A stretch of 64,000 nt of DNA, from contig OX940871.1 in assembly GCA_954871525.1 (NCBI GenBank), positions 20,025,086 through 20,089,085 of the forward strand. The letters are read 5' to 3'. Position 1 is the first letter of the stretch. The number at the start of each line of letters is the position of its first letter. The position numbers and the translations under genes were made by a program. Under the pieces are notes generated by a model. It did no database searches and was not told the origin of the DNA. It saw nothing but the letters and a program-made list of their open reading frames with translations. Shown here one piece after another: positions 1 to 10,850 of this stretch. The DNA is from Parietaria judaica. Its lineage: Eukaryota > Streptophyta > Magnoliopsida > Rosales > Urticaceae.

Positions 1-3000
1 CAGACAGGTGTGACACAAGGATGGCCTATGAGTGGCACGGGAGTTGAGACGTTGGAGATGCCAAGACGTGACACTTCAGAGCAGCAAGCTAGTATTCATG
101 AAAAGGTTGGGGTGCTGGGAAAAGACTACATTGTCTCTTCGCAACCGTATGGCACCGTGCCAATGAATCATTATCCTGTTGAGGATGTGTCTTTGTCAAA
201 AGATGAGACTGTTTTCCAGGATTCTAGCAAAATTGCCCCATCAATTACTGTTGCAACTCCCCCTCAGATCCCTAAGGTCACTGAGGATGATCATATTCCC
301 ATGTCTGGATATGTTCGATCTGACTCCAGTGTGAGTGAGCAGAACTTCCATGAACCGCCTGCAGTTCCTATTAGAGTTTATTGTTCCGAGAGAATACCGA
401 GGGAGCCTATGGAGTTGTTGAACAGATCATCGAAATCTGACGACTCATATGGCTCACCCTTTCTCACATCTCATCCACACTCCAATATTTCCCGGTCCGA
501 TCCTGTTGATTGTTTTGACAAAGTCAACAACGATGGAAACCGAGCTCCCCAGATTGAACAGTCCACCTCAGCAGCCATAAACGACGGGATTGTGAATCTT
601 CAGAAGGCGAGAGACGTTGGTAGTTCAGTTCATCAGATGGATACTACGCTTTTGCAAAATGTAGATAACAAATTGAAGCTGGTTTTACCGAACTCTGTTG
701 ATGGACAAGAGGTTGCTAAAGACGATGGTTCCCTTAAGGAGGATGAGATTCGTGCAGAAACTCATGCAACTTCTATGGAGAATCAGGTAAATGCCGCGTC
801 TATTCCCGTGAGTGATACCATTAGCTACGATAGTACAGTTCTACCACAGTCTTATCAATGGACAGAAAGCTCAAACCAACATTTTTCTCAACAAGAACCT
901 TCAACCAGCATGTCAACATCGAAGCAAGAGAACATCCTTATCGATATCGATGATCATTTTCCCCGTGATTTTCTCTCTGATATCTTCTCCAAAGCGATAC
1001 TCTGTAAAGATTCACCTGAATATGGTTTGATGAACAAAGATGGTCCTGGTGGGCCTGGTTTAAGTTTGAATATGGAGAACGACGATCCGAAACGTTGGTC
1101 TTATTTTCAGAAACTAGCTCAAGAAGGGGACCGTCCGAAAGATGTTTCCCTTATTGACCAGGATCTCGGGTTTTCATCCGAACTTGGAAAGGATGGAGAC
1201 GATCGATCTTATTCTCAGATGGGTTTACCAGCAGAAACGATTTCACAAAACGAGGTGGAGTCACAGCTGAAATTCAGTGAGGTCAAACACACCGAATTGC
1301 CGGGATCAGCAGTAGGAGATTCTCTTCATCCTAATTATGAGCATTCACTAGCGAAGGACACTGAAAGTATGCAGTTTGGTGCTATTATGGAGAACTTGAG
1401 AGTCCCAGATTCAGAATACGAGGTAATATAAAAACTTAATTAATTTTAATATCTGATTCTCATATAACAATATTCTTAACATGTTGAAGCAGGATCTAAA
1501 TTTTGAGAGTAGAGATGTCGGCTTACCTCCTCTGGATCCTTCCCTCGGAGATTTGGATATCAGCACACTGCAGGTACGATAAAAATGGTAGTTTGTCGAT
1601 TAAAACTTTTTTTTTTTTTCCTTTCAATCTGATCTAAAGCTTTAAGGGAACTTGCAACTTGCATCAGTTATGCCAAATATCTAATACTTTTGGGTTTAAT
1701 TAAACAAGGACGATTTGTGTAATTCACTTTTCTTTGAAGATTAGACCATAGTCTGATCCTAACTCTATACCAAAGCCGCTTTAAGCACCATCATTCCGTT
1801 GAACAGCTCTTCCTAAAAACTTGTGATACTCAATGGTGAATTCTACCAATATTATGCTGTTTACGACTTCTATTTAAGTGTTTGCTTTTGGAATTGACGT
1901 AATTAGATTTCACATTGTTTTTTAGAAATTCGCAGTGTCTTTAATTTTTCTTCCCTGTGTTAATTTGTGTTTTAGGTAATAAAGAACGAAGATCTCGAAG
2001 AGCTAAAGGAACTTGGTTCCGGTACTTTTGGGACCGTGTATCATGGAAAATGGCGGGGAACTGATGTTGCCATCAAGAGGATCAAGAAGAGTTGCTTCAC
2101 CAGAAGATCATCAGAGCAAGAGAGATTGGTAATTCCCCTCGTATCTCACTTCAGCACCGTAAACCTTTGTAATATATAGGATATTGATAAGACCAGAGGC
2201 AAAACACAAAACAAAACAATTCAAATGGAATCCACCGAAGTGATGAAGTCGTGATAGTTTATTGAAATATTGAATGAATAGAATCAAATAACAAATGGAC
2301 GGTCGAGAGCACAACATGGTATCTCTCAAGAATCGAGACATAAGAATGCAAAAGCCAAATCAAACGTGCCATCTCCCTTTGGAATAGGAAACCCTAACCC
2401 TATATTTGTATTACAAACCACCGAAAACACCAAAAATAAACTTGAACATAAATAAAATAATTATTCAGTTATAGATGCTGATTTGCTGATATAACCTTGT
2501 ACTTCTTTGTTCAGACTGTTGAGTTCTGGCGGGAAGCTGACATTCTTTCGAAGCTTCACCATCCAAATGTGGTTGCATTTTATGGGGTTGTGCAAGACGG
2601 CCCAGGAGGGACTCTAGCTACTGTGGCCGAGTACATGGTAGACGGTTCTCTTAGGCATGTTTTACTTCGCAAAGACAGGTAATTTTTTTTATGTTGTTTT
2701 CTAGAAAAGAAAAAAAAAATACTGTTGGTTGTGATGTGTTTTATGTAGTATCTCTTGTATTAGTGGATATACATTTGTGTAATTTGAGTCTCATTAAGGG
2801 TAGATTAGTAATTTTTTAATCTAGACTAGACTATATATTGATGTTTGCCGCATCAGTTAATTATTACGTGTTTAGACCATTAAATATAACATGGTATTAG
2901 AGCAGAAAAATAACATTAAAACAACCCTAATTACTCTACTAAAGAAATTATACATGATTTTCAACATGTATAAAGCTTTGAATTTTTTATTTTTATTTAT

Positions 3001-4381
3001 TTATATTTATTTTTATGAATCTTAAGCCTTTTAGAAAACATTCCAAGTTAATTAATCATCAACAAATTTAAGATACTACATCTCCCTTTGCAGGTATCTT
3101 GATCGCCGCAAGCGTATTATTATCGCTATGGACGCAGCGTTCGGGATGGAATATTTGCATGCAAAGAACATTGTGCATTTTGACTTGAAATGTGACAACT
3201 TGCTTGTTAATTTGAAAGATCCTTTACGGCCAATTTGCAAGGTATTTGGATAGTATTACTAACAGGAGTAAAAAGTTCCTTCCCAAACCCAGTTTTGACC
3301 CGGTTCAAGGTCTCGGTCTTAAAAACCGGGTTTTTCTATTAAAATAAAAAAGGAAACATTCTGGCCCAGTCCCGGATTATAAACTGGTAATTTGATCTGG
3401 CTGAAAATAAAAGCCCGGTCCCGTCCTGTCCAAATTTTAGTTTAATTTATTTTTGTAATTAATGTATTATAGTGTAAGCGCTTTAGGGTTCTACTTTAGC
3501 TTATTTCATAGTGTTAATAATAAATATTTTATTATATTGGACTATGTTAAAACTATTTTATTTTAATGGTGTAAAAATCAATTTTCACCTACAGTTGAAT
3601 ATTAATAAATATGTTCACGAAAACCTTGCCGGCTCGGTCCCGGTTCTTGATAACCCGGACTGGCCCCGGATTATGGAAGCCCGGAAATCTAGGATTGGGA
3701 TGCAAAAGGCCTGGTACCCGGAAATCGTGAAATGTTGTGTGCACATCTCTAATAAATTATGTATTTATCAGGTTGGTGATTTTGGCCTTTCAAAAATTAG
3801 AAGAAACACTCTGGTTTCTGGCGGTGTTCGAGGCACGTTGCCGTGGATGGCTCCGGAATTGCTTAATGGTAGCAGCAACAAAGTCTCCGAAAAGGTCACA
3901 TTCAGCTCTCTTTTATTTATTTTTCTTTAGAAAAAATGTATGATCCTTGTGAGAAACCGCTATATCAGTTGAAATCTTTATTACAGGTCGATGTCTTCTC
4001 TTTCGGGATTGTTTTATGGGAAATTCTCACCGGCGAGGAGCCGTACGCCAACATGCATTACGGCGCAATTATAGGTCTGATTCTCGCTTTTCTTGTAAAG
4101 CTATATATTCATGATTTATTGTGAACAACACTTTGAGGCTAACAGTGCAACCATTGGTCTGATTTTTGTTCTTCGGCCTAATTTCAGGTGGCATTGTGAA
4201 CAATACTTTGAGGCCGACAATCCCGAACTACTGCGACGCAGAGTGGCGAACATTGATGGAACAGTGCTGGGCTCCGAACCCGATGGTGAGGCCGTCCTTC
4301 ACTGAGATTGCGAGTCGGTTGCGCATAATGTCCGCCACGGCTAGCCAAGGCAAAGCGCACGCCCACAAGGTGGCCAAATAG
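1..4381 (+). CDS. Raf-like MAPKKK protein kinase, 3' part of gene (5' end outside window)
   Basis: This is a Raf-like (group B) serine/threonine kinase; such proteins act in stress and ABA-type signalling. Eight exons fit in phase: 1-1422, 1493-1573, 1976-2128, 2515-2678, 3094-3241, 3772-3894, 3987-4074 and 4188-4381, giving 790 residues. The frame is open at base 1, so the N-terminus (family members carry a PB1 domain there) lies outside the window. The first 474 visible residues form a long acidic/serine-rich linker. The kinase domain has the glycine loop GSGTFGTVY, the VAIK lysine, HFDLKCDN in the catalytic loop (Phe instead of Arg, as I recall for this subgroup), GDFGLSK, and WMAPE. It ends soon after the domain. 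The 530-base intron 3242-3771 is unusually long and holds repeat-like sequence rich in CCCGG/CCGG. Family assignment is firm; the individual orthologue is inferred. Confidence 0.93.
3260..3725. repeat. Repeat-like insertion in kinase intron
   Basis: This part of the long intron 3242-3771 is unlike the other introns of the gene. It has clusters of CCCGG, CCGGTCC and AACCCGG in both orientations near its two ends, as seen in non-autonomous hAT-type elements. Clear terminal repeats and target duplications were not found, so the element type is a guess. Confidence 0.3.
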
Positions 4382-4642
4382 GCGTTGATTTTGCTGCGTT
4401 TTTCGATCATTATATCCAGGAAAGGAAAATCGATCATTTATTCATTCAGTTTGTGCACAAAAGGGTGATATAAATATTCATATAAATATATATATTGCAT
4501 GTCTAAGAGGGATTTGATTTCTTTCCCGATTTTATCTTATAATATATTGTATGGGAGTCTCAGTTTCGATTTCGGGAATAATTTTAATGAGTTGCCAAAG
4601 TTTATACAAGTTCTGCTTAAACAAGATTCAATGTCTGTTTTC

Positions 4643-4646
<4 letters not shown>

Positions 4647-4696
<50 letters not shown>
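4647..4696. repeat. (AT)n microsatellite
   Basis: This is an uninterrupted run of about 25 AT units, 270 bases past the kinase stop codon, within or just beyond the 3'UTR. Confidence 0.95.
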
Positions 4697-4699
<3 letters not shown>

Positions 4700-5497
4700 C
4701 ACACACACGGGGCCAGAACCCTAATTTTGGGATATATATCATTGTATATTTAATTAAATATTAAAAAATTAACTTTTGAATACTTTAAAGTTCCTAAAAA
4801 TTTAGGTCTCAAGTCCCGGACATAACGCGAAAAACTCATCGGATATGTATATGAACGCCAGGTATTTATGTTATTCAACTTTTTGGGCTTTTTGCAGCTA
4901 AGCTTTTATTTAGTATAAAAAAAAATAAAAATTAATGCTCAGTTTTTTTTTTCCCTCTATGTAAGACTTGATCGTTTTGTTTATTGATTCATCGTTTTAT
5001 TATGTCTGAAGCAAATATTTTAGAACATGCAAAATACTACGGGTACCCTAACATCGATTCGCTTGCATGCCGCTTATAATTTCATGATAACTCTAGAACA
5101 ATATTATTTTGATATAAATTTTATCTAAATTTATATCTTTTTTATTTAATTATTTACTTTATTAAAATCTTATTGGTTATTTTTATCGATTTTGCGGTAT
5201 AATTTAAAATTAAATCGGCACAACCAATAATGATTATTTAAAATCTTGAAAAACTCAGTCGAAGGTTCGGAGTACTTTACTAATTTTGGTATACTTGTGA
5301 ACATGGGCGGAACAAGAACATTAACTAAGAGGGGGCGAAAATTAATAGACCATAAATATCAAAATAAAACGGGACATTGAAGCTAATATTATACATTGGA
5401 TTAAAACTATATTTTTTAATGAACTTTTAATACATGAAAATAATTCATTAGGATCTCTATATGATTAAAATTCTCATGAAATTTCAAAATAAGATGA
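4700..5497. other. Intergenic, AT-rich; left part of an old repeat
   Basis: No gene is seen. From about 5306 the text (GGGCGGAACAAG, then AGGGGGCGAAAA) resembles the end of the CAGGGGCGG hAT family whose clear member is at 62984-63727. A short block near 5440-5495 recurs at 6443-6500 on the other side of the solo LTR, so the LTR was inserted into, or flanked by, an older repeat. Confidence 0.4.
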
Positions 5498-6383
5498 TGT
5501 TGAGGTTTCACCAACAACCCGGTCAAGATTCGCTTCTTGAGGAAGGCAAAAGTTGCGGAATTATGACAAACTAAAGAACAGTGGACAAGAATCTACTTTA
5601 TTTATACACAACACACAAGGTCTGTACAAAAGTCTCAAAGATGGGTACTTTCCCCAGAAATACACCCCTTATCGCAAAGAGCTCAACATGCCTTGTCTAC
5701 CGCAGCTTCTTCTTCTCGGTTGAAGCTCGATGACTCTCCGATTCTGATCAAGACTCAATCTTGATACTCCCCGTCGTGGCCCTTGCTCTGTCTTTTCTCC
5801 GTCATCTCTCTTCGGCAAACCTCTCTGACCCACGGCTAACTCCGTCACACTCCTCCAATGACACCGTCTTGGTCGATTCCCGACAGTAAAGACTTTCCCT
5901 TTACGGTTAACCCACCACGTACAATCCGGTACGAATTCCCTTGGGTTTCTAAACCGATCCACAGAGATAGAGACGAATCACCAACCTTGAAGAAGATCCC
6001 TGACGCCGCGATGACCACCTCTGAGAAGCCTGAAGCGCTGTACGTCGCCTTCGTCTCCTTCGTGATTCTCTGCCGCGTTCCTCTGTTTCCTTCTTCTCCG
6101 GTGATTCTTCAGAGCTTTCCTCGCACTCCACGGGTTTCTCTCTCAAAGATTCTCTCAGAGTCTATCCCTCCAGAATCTGTTTGGCTCTCTCTAAGTCGTT
6201 GTGATTCTGTTATTTCTGGGTTGTTTTTAACCGCTTCACCGATGAGACTTTATATAGAGTGTGAGGTTTGATTCCTGTCCTCGGGTGTTGACTGAAAGTC
6301 AATCCCGATAGGCTGAGTCAAGTGTAGCGTCGGTGACTCATAGTCAAAGTCAAGCTTGCTTGTCACCGAGCTTGTGACCAACA
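5498..6383 (-). mobile_element. Solo LTR of an LTR retrotransposon, with 5-bp target duplication
   Basis: The segment begins TGTTGAGGTTTC and ends GACCAACA, giving the expected TG...CA ends with a short inverted TGTTG/CAACA. It is flanked on both sides by GATGA (5493-5497 and 6384-6388), a perfect 5-bp target-site duplication. It is more GC-rich than its surroundings. On the minus strand there is a TATA-like CTATATAAAG near 6255 and an AATAAA-like site near 5603, so it was probably transcribed on that strand. There is no internal retroelement coding sequence, which fits LTR-LTR recombination. Short open frames inside it are not genes. Confidence 0.75.
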
Positions 6384-6740
6384 GATGAGATGTTGAAAAT
6401 TTGAAACTATTATTTTACATTGCATTACAATTATTTTTTATGAAGGATCTCTATATGATTAGTGCTCTCATAAATTTCAAAATAAAACGAGACATTGAAA
6501 CTATTATTATTAAAAAAAACAAAAATTGTTGCTAAATAAATAATTAAAAATATGTAGCGATTAAGAATTGAATATTGGGTTATAACTTAGAGGTGCAACA
6601 AGATTCCACTACACTATAGTGACATTTAGTGTAGAAATGCTATGTTTATTATTTATATATAAACTTATATAAGAATATGAATATATTAAAATAAAAAATA
6701 ACAAGCTCGGACCAAGTGGGGGTGGCCGCCCCTGTGAAAT
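6384..6740. repeat. Right part of degenerate hAT-like repeat
   Basis: This AT-rich stretch ends near 6738 in GGGGGTGGCCGCCCCTG, which reads on the minus strand as CAGGGGCGGCC, close to the terminus of the 62984-63727 element. No matching 8-bp target duplication with the left side (about 5306) was found. Confidence 0.35.
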
Positions 6741-8840
6741 GGATATGGCTTGTAGTAGTCGACCTCTATGACATAACTCTTAGGTCATGACTCAAATGTC
6801 AAGCTGACCGTAATCCACGCGTCCAAAGACACACGTCCCAAACGAGAATGTGAGTGACGTTCGCGTGCAGGACGAGACCAGGAAATGACGGTGTGTCCAG
6901 ACGTGGACGTGGACGCGGACGCGGACGCGGACGCGGATGCATGACAACAGGCGAGTGGTACGCAAGGAGGCAGCGGATGGCGCTACTTGGCAGGCTTTGT
7001 TGGCCACTTTTTGTTTGCGACAGTTTTCAATTTTTCTTTTTTTACTTTCTATGTAATATTTATTGCCCTTTAATTATTTCACCCATTCTTTAAATCCTGT
7101 AAACACCCTCTCCTCACACCACTCTTTCTCATCCTCTCCGTAACAAGACAAGTGCGTGCAAAAAGTTTGAAAGATACTAAATGCGCATAAAAAAATGCAC
7201 TGGGAAGTTTCACAACCAACAACTACTAAGGCAATGAGATCTGATTGGATAGTTACCACCAGGCAACCTTTGAGCATACTAGAAGAAAGTTTTCAAACAA
7301 AGTATATGAAAGAAGAAAAAACAAATTAATCCCCCCTATGTGCATTTTTCTCTTATTAGAGATTTAGAAAATGAACATGCTAGACTATAAACTTATTGAT
7401 TGAATTTTTCAAAATGTCTAGTACAAATATTGCATTTACGATCGATCTTCGGAGTGGTCTAAGTTTTAATGACTATTTAAGTTTAACCGCATATTGCATC
7501 GATCATGATTAGAAATTGCAACGTCGTCTTATAAATCTTAGTCACTTTGAGGGTAGACACACCAGAAAAATATTGCCGCAAAATTGCTTGAACTAATCAA
7601 CGGATGGGGTTTAGATAATCCCTTTAATAGGTACAAACTCTTTTTCCATATTTCTGCTTATTTAAATTATATGTTATTACTTTTTTTTACATTAAAATAC
7701 TTATTTTGAACTGTTTAAAATTTAAACTTTAAGTATTGAAATAGTTTATTATTAATTTGTTTGATTAAATATCATAAATAAGTTTAATTTAAAATAAAAT
7801 AAATAAACAAGGTACTTTAGTTGTAATATAAAAACAAGTTCATTTCTTCTTTTTCGGTATCAAAATTTAATTAAAAACAAAATAAACAAATGCATTCTGA
7901 AAGTTGTTAGAAATTTCTTCTTCAATCCCAAAACAGTAAACGTAAATAGCAAACGAAAAAAATTGAAAACTTGACACCACAATTTTAGTGATTTGCTCTT
8001 AGTGTAACATTATGTAACATCCACTTGTTGCATGTAAATCTGGCCACGCAAAATTCAGTCACACCTCTCTCTCTCTTTCTTAAATGAAATGAGGCGGGAG
8101 GCTCTCTCTGCGTTTTAAAACGCACTAATGACGGCTGCAAACCATATGTGCAAAAATAAACTTAATGCAAAATAACCCGTCAAATCTCGTTACGTTTCCG
8201 TGTAAATTAAACTTCGCATTAAAACAATATGAGAATAATCATTTCCATTAAAATACAATTAATTAAAATAATGCGCTAAAATGCATAAAAGAGAATGTGT
8301 TACTTTTTAAGATTGAAGCATTGCTACAAGATCAACCATAAATTTTGAAAATATTTAAAAAAAAAATTAGGGAGCATTCTTTTCTTAACTATTACGAACC
8401 CTCGATATTTACCATTATATATTTACAGTCTTTTTGGGAAAACACACACACACACTGATATATATTAAGCAAGCACTATTATATAGATTATTATTTTATA
8501 TATATAAAATATTATCAACTTCTAATAAAATATGGGCATACCTGTAAAGTACCCGTAAAATCAATACGACATGAATCATTAACAACTAAAGGGTGAGAAA
8601 TGAAGCATAAATGTTGAAAATAATTTATCGTTTTGTAATGCCGTTACCAATTCCATCAACCCTACTTGAACATATAATATATGCCGATCAAATACAGCAC
8701 AACAAACCCACATCCAAAGAAAGTCAACGTCAAAGTCAACCACCAATCCATCTCAAGTCGATACCTCTAACATCTCCTCTCCTACCTCTCAAACCCTAAC
8801 AAGCTACGAGACATGACTTGAAAACCAGACACTAACCCAA
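6741..8840. other. Intergenic region, no gene seen
   Basis: This stretch holds a GC-richer patch at 6770-7010 and a short GGACGC hexamer array at about 6903-6938; the rest is AT-rich. The bases just before 8841 would be the NF-YC 3'UTR and terminator. I see no coherent coding frame on either strand. Confidence 0.6.
6903..6938. repeat. GGACGC hexamer minisatellite
   Basis: GGACGT/GGACGC is repeated about six times in tandem. It gives arginine/valine-rich artefact frames on both strands. Confidence 0.85.
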
Positions 8841-9602
8841 TCAAGACTCCCCCTGAGGCTGCTGCTGGTGCTGGTGCTGATGCTGCTGCTGCGCCTGCGT
8901 CTGCGGCCACGGCACGAACGCCATCGGCGGCCGAGGCTGCTGGGCGGCGAACACGGCCGCCTGGTCGACCTGCTTCCCCATGATCATCCCCGGGGGGTGC
9001 TGCGGCGGAACGTAGTAGTACGGCATGTCCGCCGGCGACCCCACCACCGGCATCGCCGTCTTCGCGACCCCGAGCCCCTCCTCCTTCAGCTCGTCCCTCG
9101 GGATGATGTCGACCAAGAAGTCGAACACGTCCGTCCGCGAGATCGCGGCGGCGATGTCGTTCTTCTGCAGCGTCCGCCTCTTGTTCTCCTCGGTGTGGAT
9201 CCACGACCGCAGGGTCAGCTCCAGGATGAACATCTCGCATGCCTTCGCGAAGATTACCGGAGCCTCGGCGGAGATCATCCTCACGTCCTCGTCGGCTTTC
9301 ATGATCTTCTTGATCCGGGCGAGCGGTAAGCTGTGGTTCTTGAAGTCTGTGGTCTGCTCAATCTCCTGCATTTGGTTCGACCAGAACATCTGAAGCTGTT
9401 GTTGCTGCTGCTGTTGCTGTTGGTGGTGGAAATGTTGGGCTTGCTGGTACGCGAGCTGGTGCGGGGAATTGGCTACAGGCGGTGCACCAGGAGGCACCAT
9501 GGCAGTCGTTTGATACGACTGAGGAGCGTACGGATTCTGACCGCCGCCGGCGACGATTCCGACCACTTGCTGTTGCTGCTGATTTTGCTCCGTTTGATCC
9601 AT
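8841..9602 (-). CDS. NF-YC: NF-YC (HAP5) subunit of the CCAAT-binding nuclear factor Y
   Basis: This is the histone-fold subunit that pairs with NF-YB and then recruits NF-YA to CCAAT boxes in promoters; it acts in the nucleus. The single-exon coding region gives 253 residues. The ATG at 9602 (MDQTEQ) is chosen because the longer open frame upstream to 9617 starts with GTG. Residues 1-85 are glutamine-rich, with a nine-Gln run near 61-69. Residues about 87-165 are the conserved histone fold: FKNHSLPLARIKKIMKADED, then MISAEAPVIFAKACEMFI, RRTLQKNDIAAAI and FDFLVDIIPRDE. The C-terminal part is again Pro/Gln-rich. The length and intronless coding region are normal for plant NF-YC. The gene is preceded by a 5'UTR intron (9666-10495). 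Family identity is certain; the subtype is not. Confidence 0.97.
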   Translation of the reverse strand: MDQTEQNQQQQQVVGIVAGGGQNPYAPQSYQTTAMVPPGAPPVANSPHQLAYQQAQHFHHQQQQQQQQQLQMFWSNQMQEIEQTTDFKNHSLPLARIKKIMKADEDVRMISAEAPVIFAKACEMFILELTLRSWIHTEENKRRTLQKNDIAAAISRTDVFDFLVDIIPRDELKEEGLGVAKTAMPVVGSPADMPYYYVPPQHPPGMIMGKQVDQAAVFAAQQPRPPMAFVPWPQTQAQQQHQHQHQQQPQGES

Positions 9603-10640
9603 AGTTGACGGATTCACAAGTTTCCTAGCTAAATTACGCCTTCATCACAAGGCTGCGCTATAAACCTGAAACATTTAAAGACGAGCAATGAATGAGCTTA
9701 CGAGACTATATACGAGCTTCCCACTTCGTGCTTTATGAAATTAGCTATTTAGGTATGTAAGGTAAGAAACATAATAATATATAATCAATATTCCGCCGAA
9801 CCCGGAATCTCAAATGAGTGATCTAAATTTGTCGGCTCATCAAAACTTAATACCGACACGAATATTACGGAGAGGTCTTATAGTGACTTCTACTTCAGTA
9901 TAATAATGATGCCTAGTAAATGACAACAAATAACATACATAAGGAAAATCCGACAGGCGAATTATCGGCATCCAAATGTCGCTATCTTAGTGACACATGT
10001 ATACCACGAACTTCCCCGCCTTTCTTCCGGGGTTTACGGAAGATTAAATTCCGACTGTGATTCGCAAGTTCTCCCATGAATTTCTTTACATACAACAAGG
10101 AATTCCAAAAGGGAAATTCTAAAATGTTCACACTAATTAGGAAAACGAACAATACATATATAGAATTGAATTGATTCAAGTACAAAGCCAGAACATCAAA
10201 CCCTGAATCCAAACAAAACAAACAAACAGATTCTTAAAAAGGAAGAGAGAATCTCGAATCTCCATATCTTGCCAATGCATGCATTTCAGGAATCCGAATA
10301 CAAGTTCAGAAAATGGAAAAGCACAAAGCTTTCAGGTTGTTCTTGAGCAAACCCTAACCGCTAGCTTACTCGATCGAGCAAACGAAGCGCATAGAGACGC
10401 GATCTTTCTGAGCAGCCGCCATGGAAATGGGTTTCGGAATAATAAATAAAAAAGGAAGACGCGATCGAACCAGGATGAAAGGAGAGCACACTGACCAGCG
10501 AGGTTGAGCTGAGTCTTCTTCTTCGCCCAAACCCTAGGAGAGAGAGAGATCTAAAAGCGAGGGATTGGAGAGAGTTTGAAAAGAGGAGGAGGTTTTAGAG
10601 AGAGAAAGAGGGAGGAGAGAGAAAGTGAGTTTCTGGGAGC
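9603..10640 (-). other. NF-YC 5' leader: two non-coding exons and an 830-base intron
   Basis: A good acceptor (TTTCAG then GTTTATAG) ends at 9666 and a donor (GCTG|GTCAGTG) begins at 10495, giving a leader intron of 830 bases. Leader exon 2 is 9603-9665. Leader exon 1 starts somewhere near 10560-10640 in a GA-rich tract and ends at 10496. Leader introns are common in this family. A diverged copy of the intron's 5' half, exon 1 and the promoter lies at about 26030-26560 in front of an unrelated gene. Confidence 0.65.
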
Positions 10641-10850
10641 ATCGAAACGACGACACGTTTCGAGCGCCGAGACCCCTTCAAGACAAACCAGGGATGCTCG
10701 CTCTGGACACGTGTCGCTATGCTACTGGCTCGTTTGGAGAGAGGCAGGCTCCACCGTCACGCACGAGGAAAAAGGTGACGATACAAAGATGGTTAAATTA
10801 CGATAACGCCCCTCTTTCACAAACCCTACCCCTTAAATAACTTCTTTAAA
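10641..10850 (-). promoter_or_regulatory. NF-YC promoter region with G-box-like site
   Basis: This is the proximal upstream DNA on the minus strand. It contains GGACACGTGTCG near 10706, whose core ACACGTGT is a G-box/ABRE-type palindrome. The homologous region at 26450-26480 keeps CACGTGTC at the matching place. No clear TATA box was seen; the exact start site is unknown. Confidence 0.45.

Noticed and set aside
5669..6271. Overlapping open frames on both strands
   Set aside because: They lie wholly inside the solo LTR and show no protein family.
8868..9608. Long open frames on the plus strand opposite NF-YC
   Set aside because: They are antisense shadows of the GC-rich, repeat-coding NF-YC exon and have no family resemblance.
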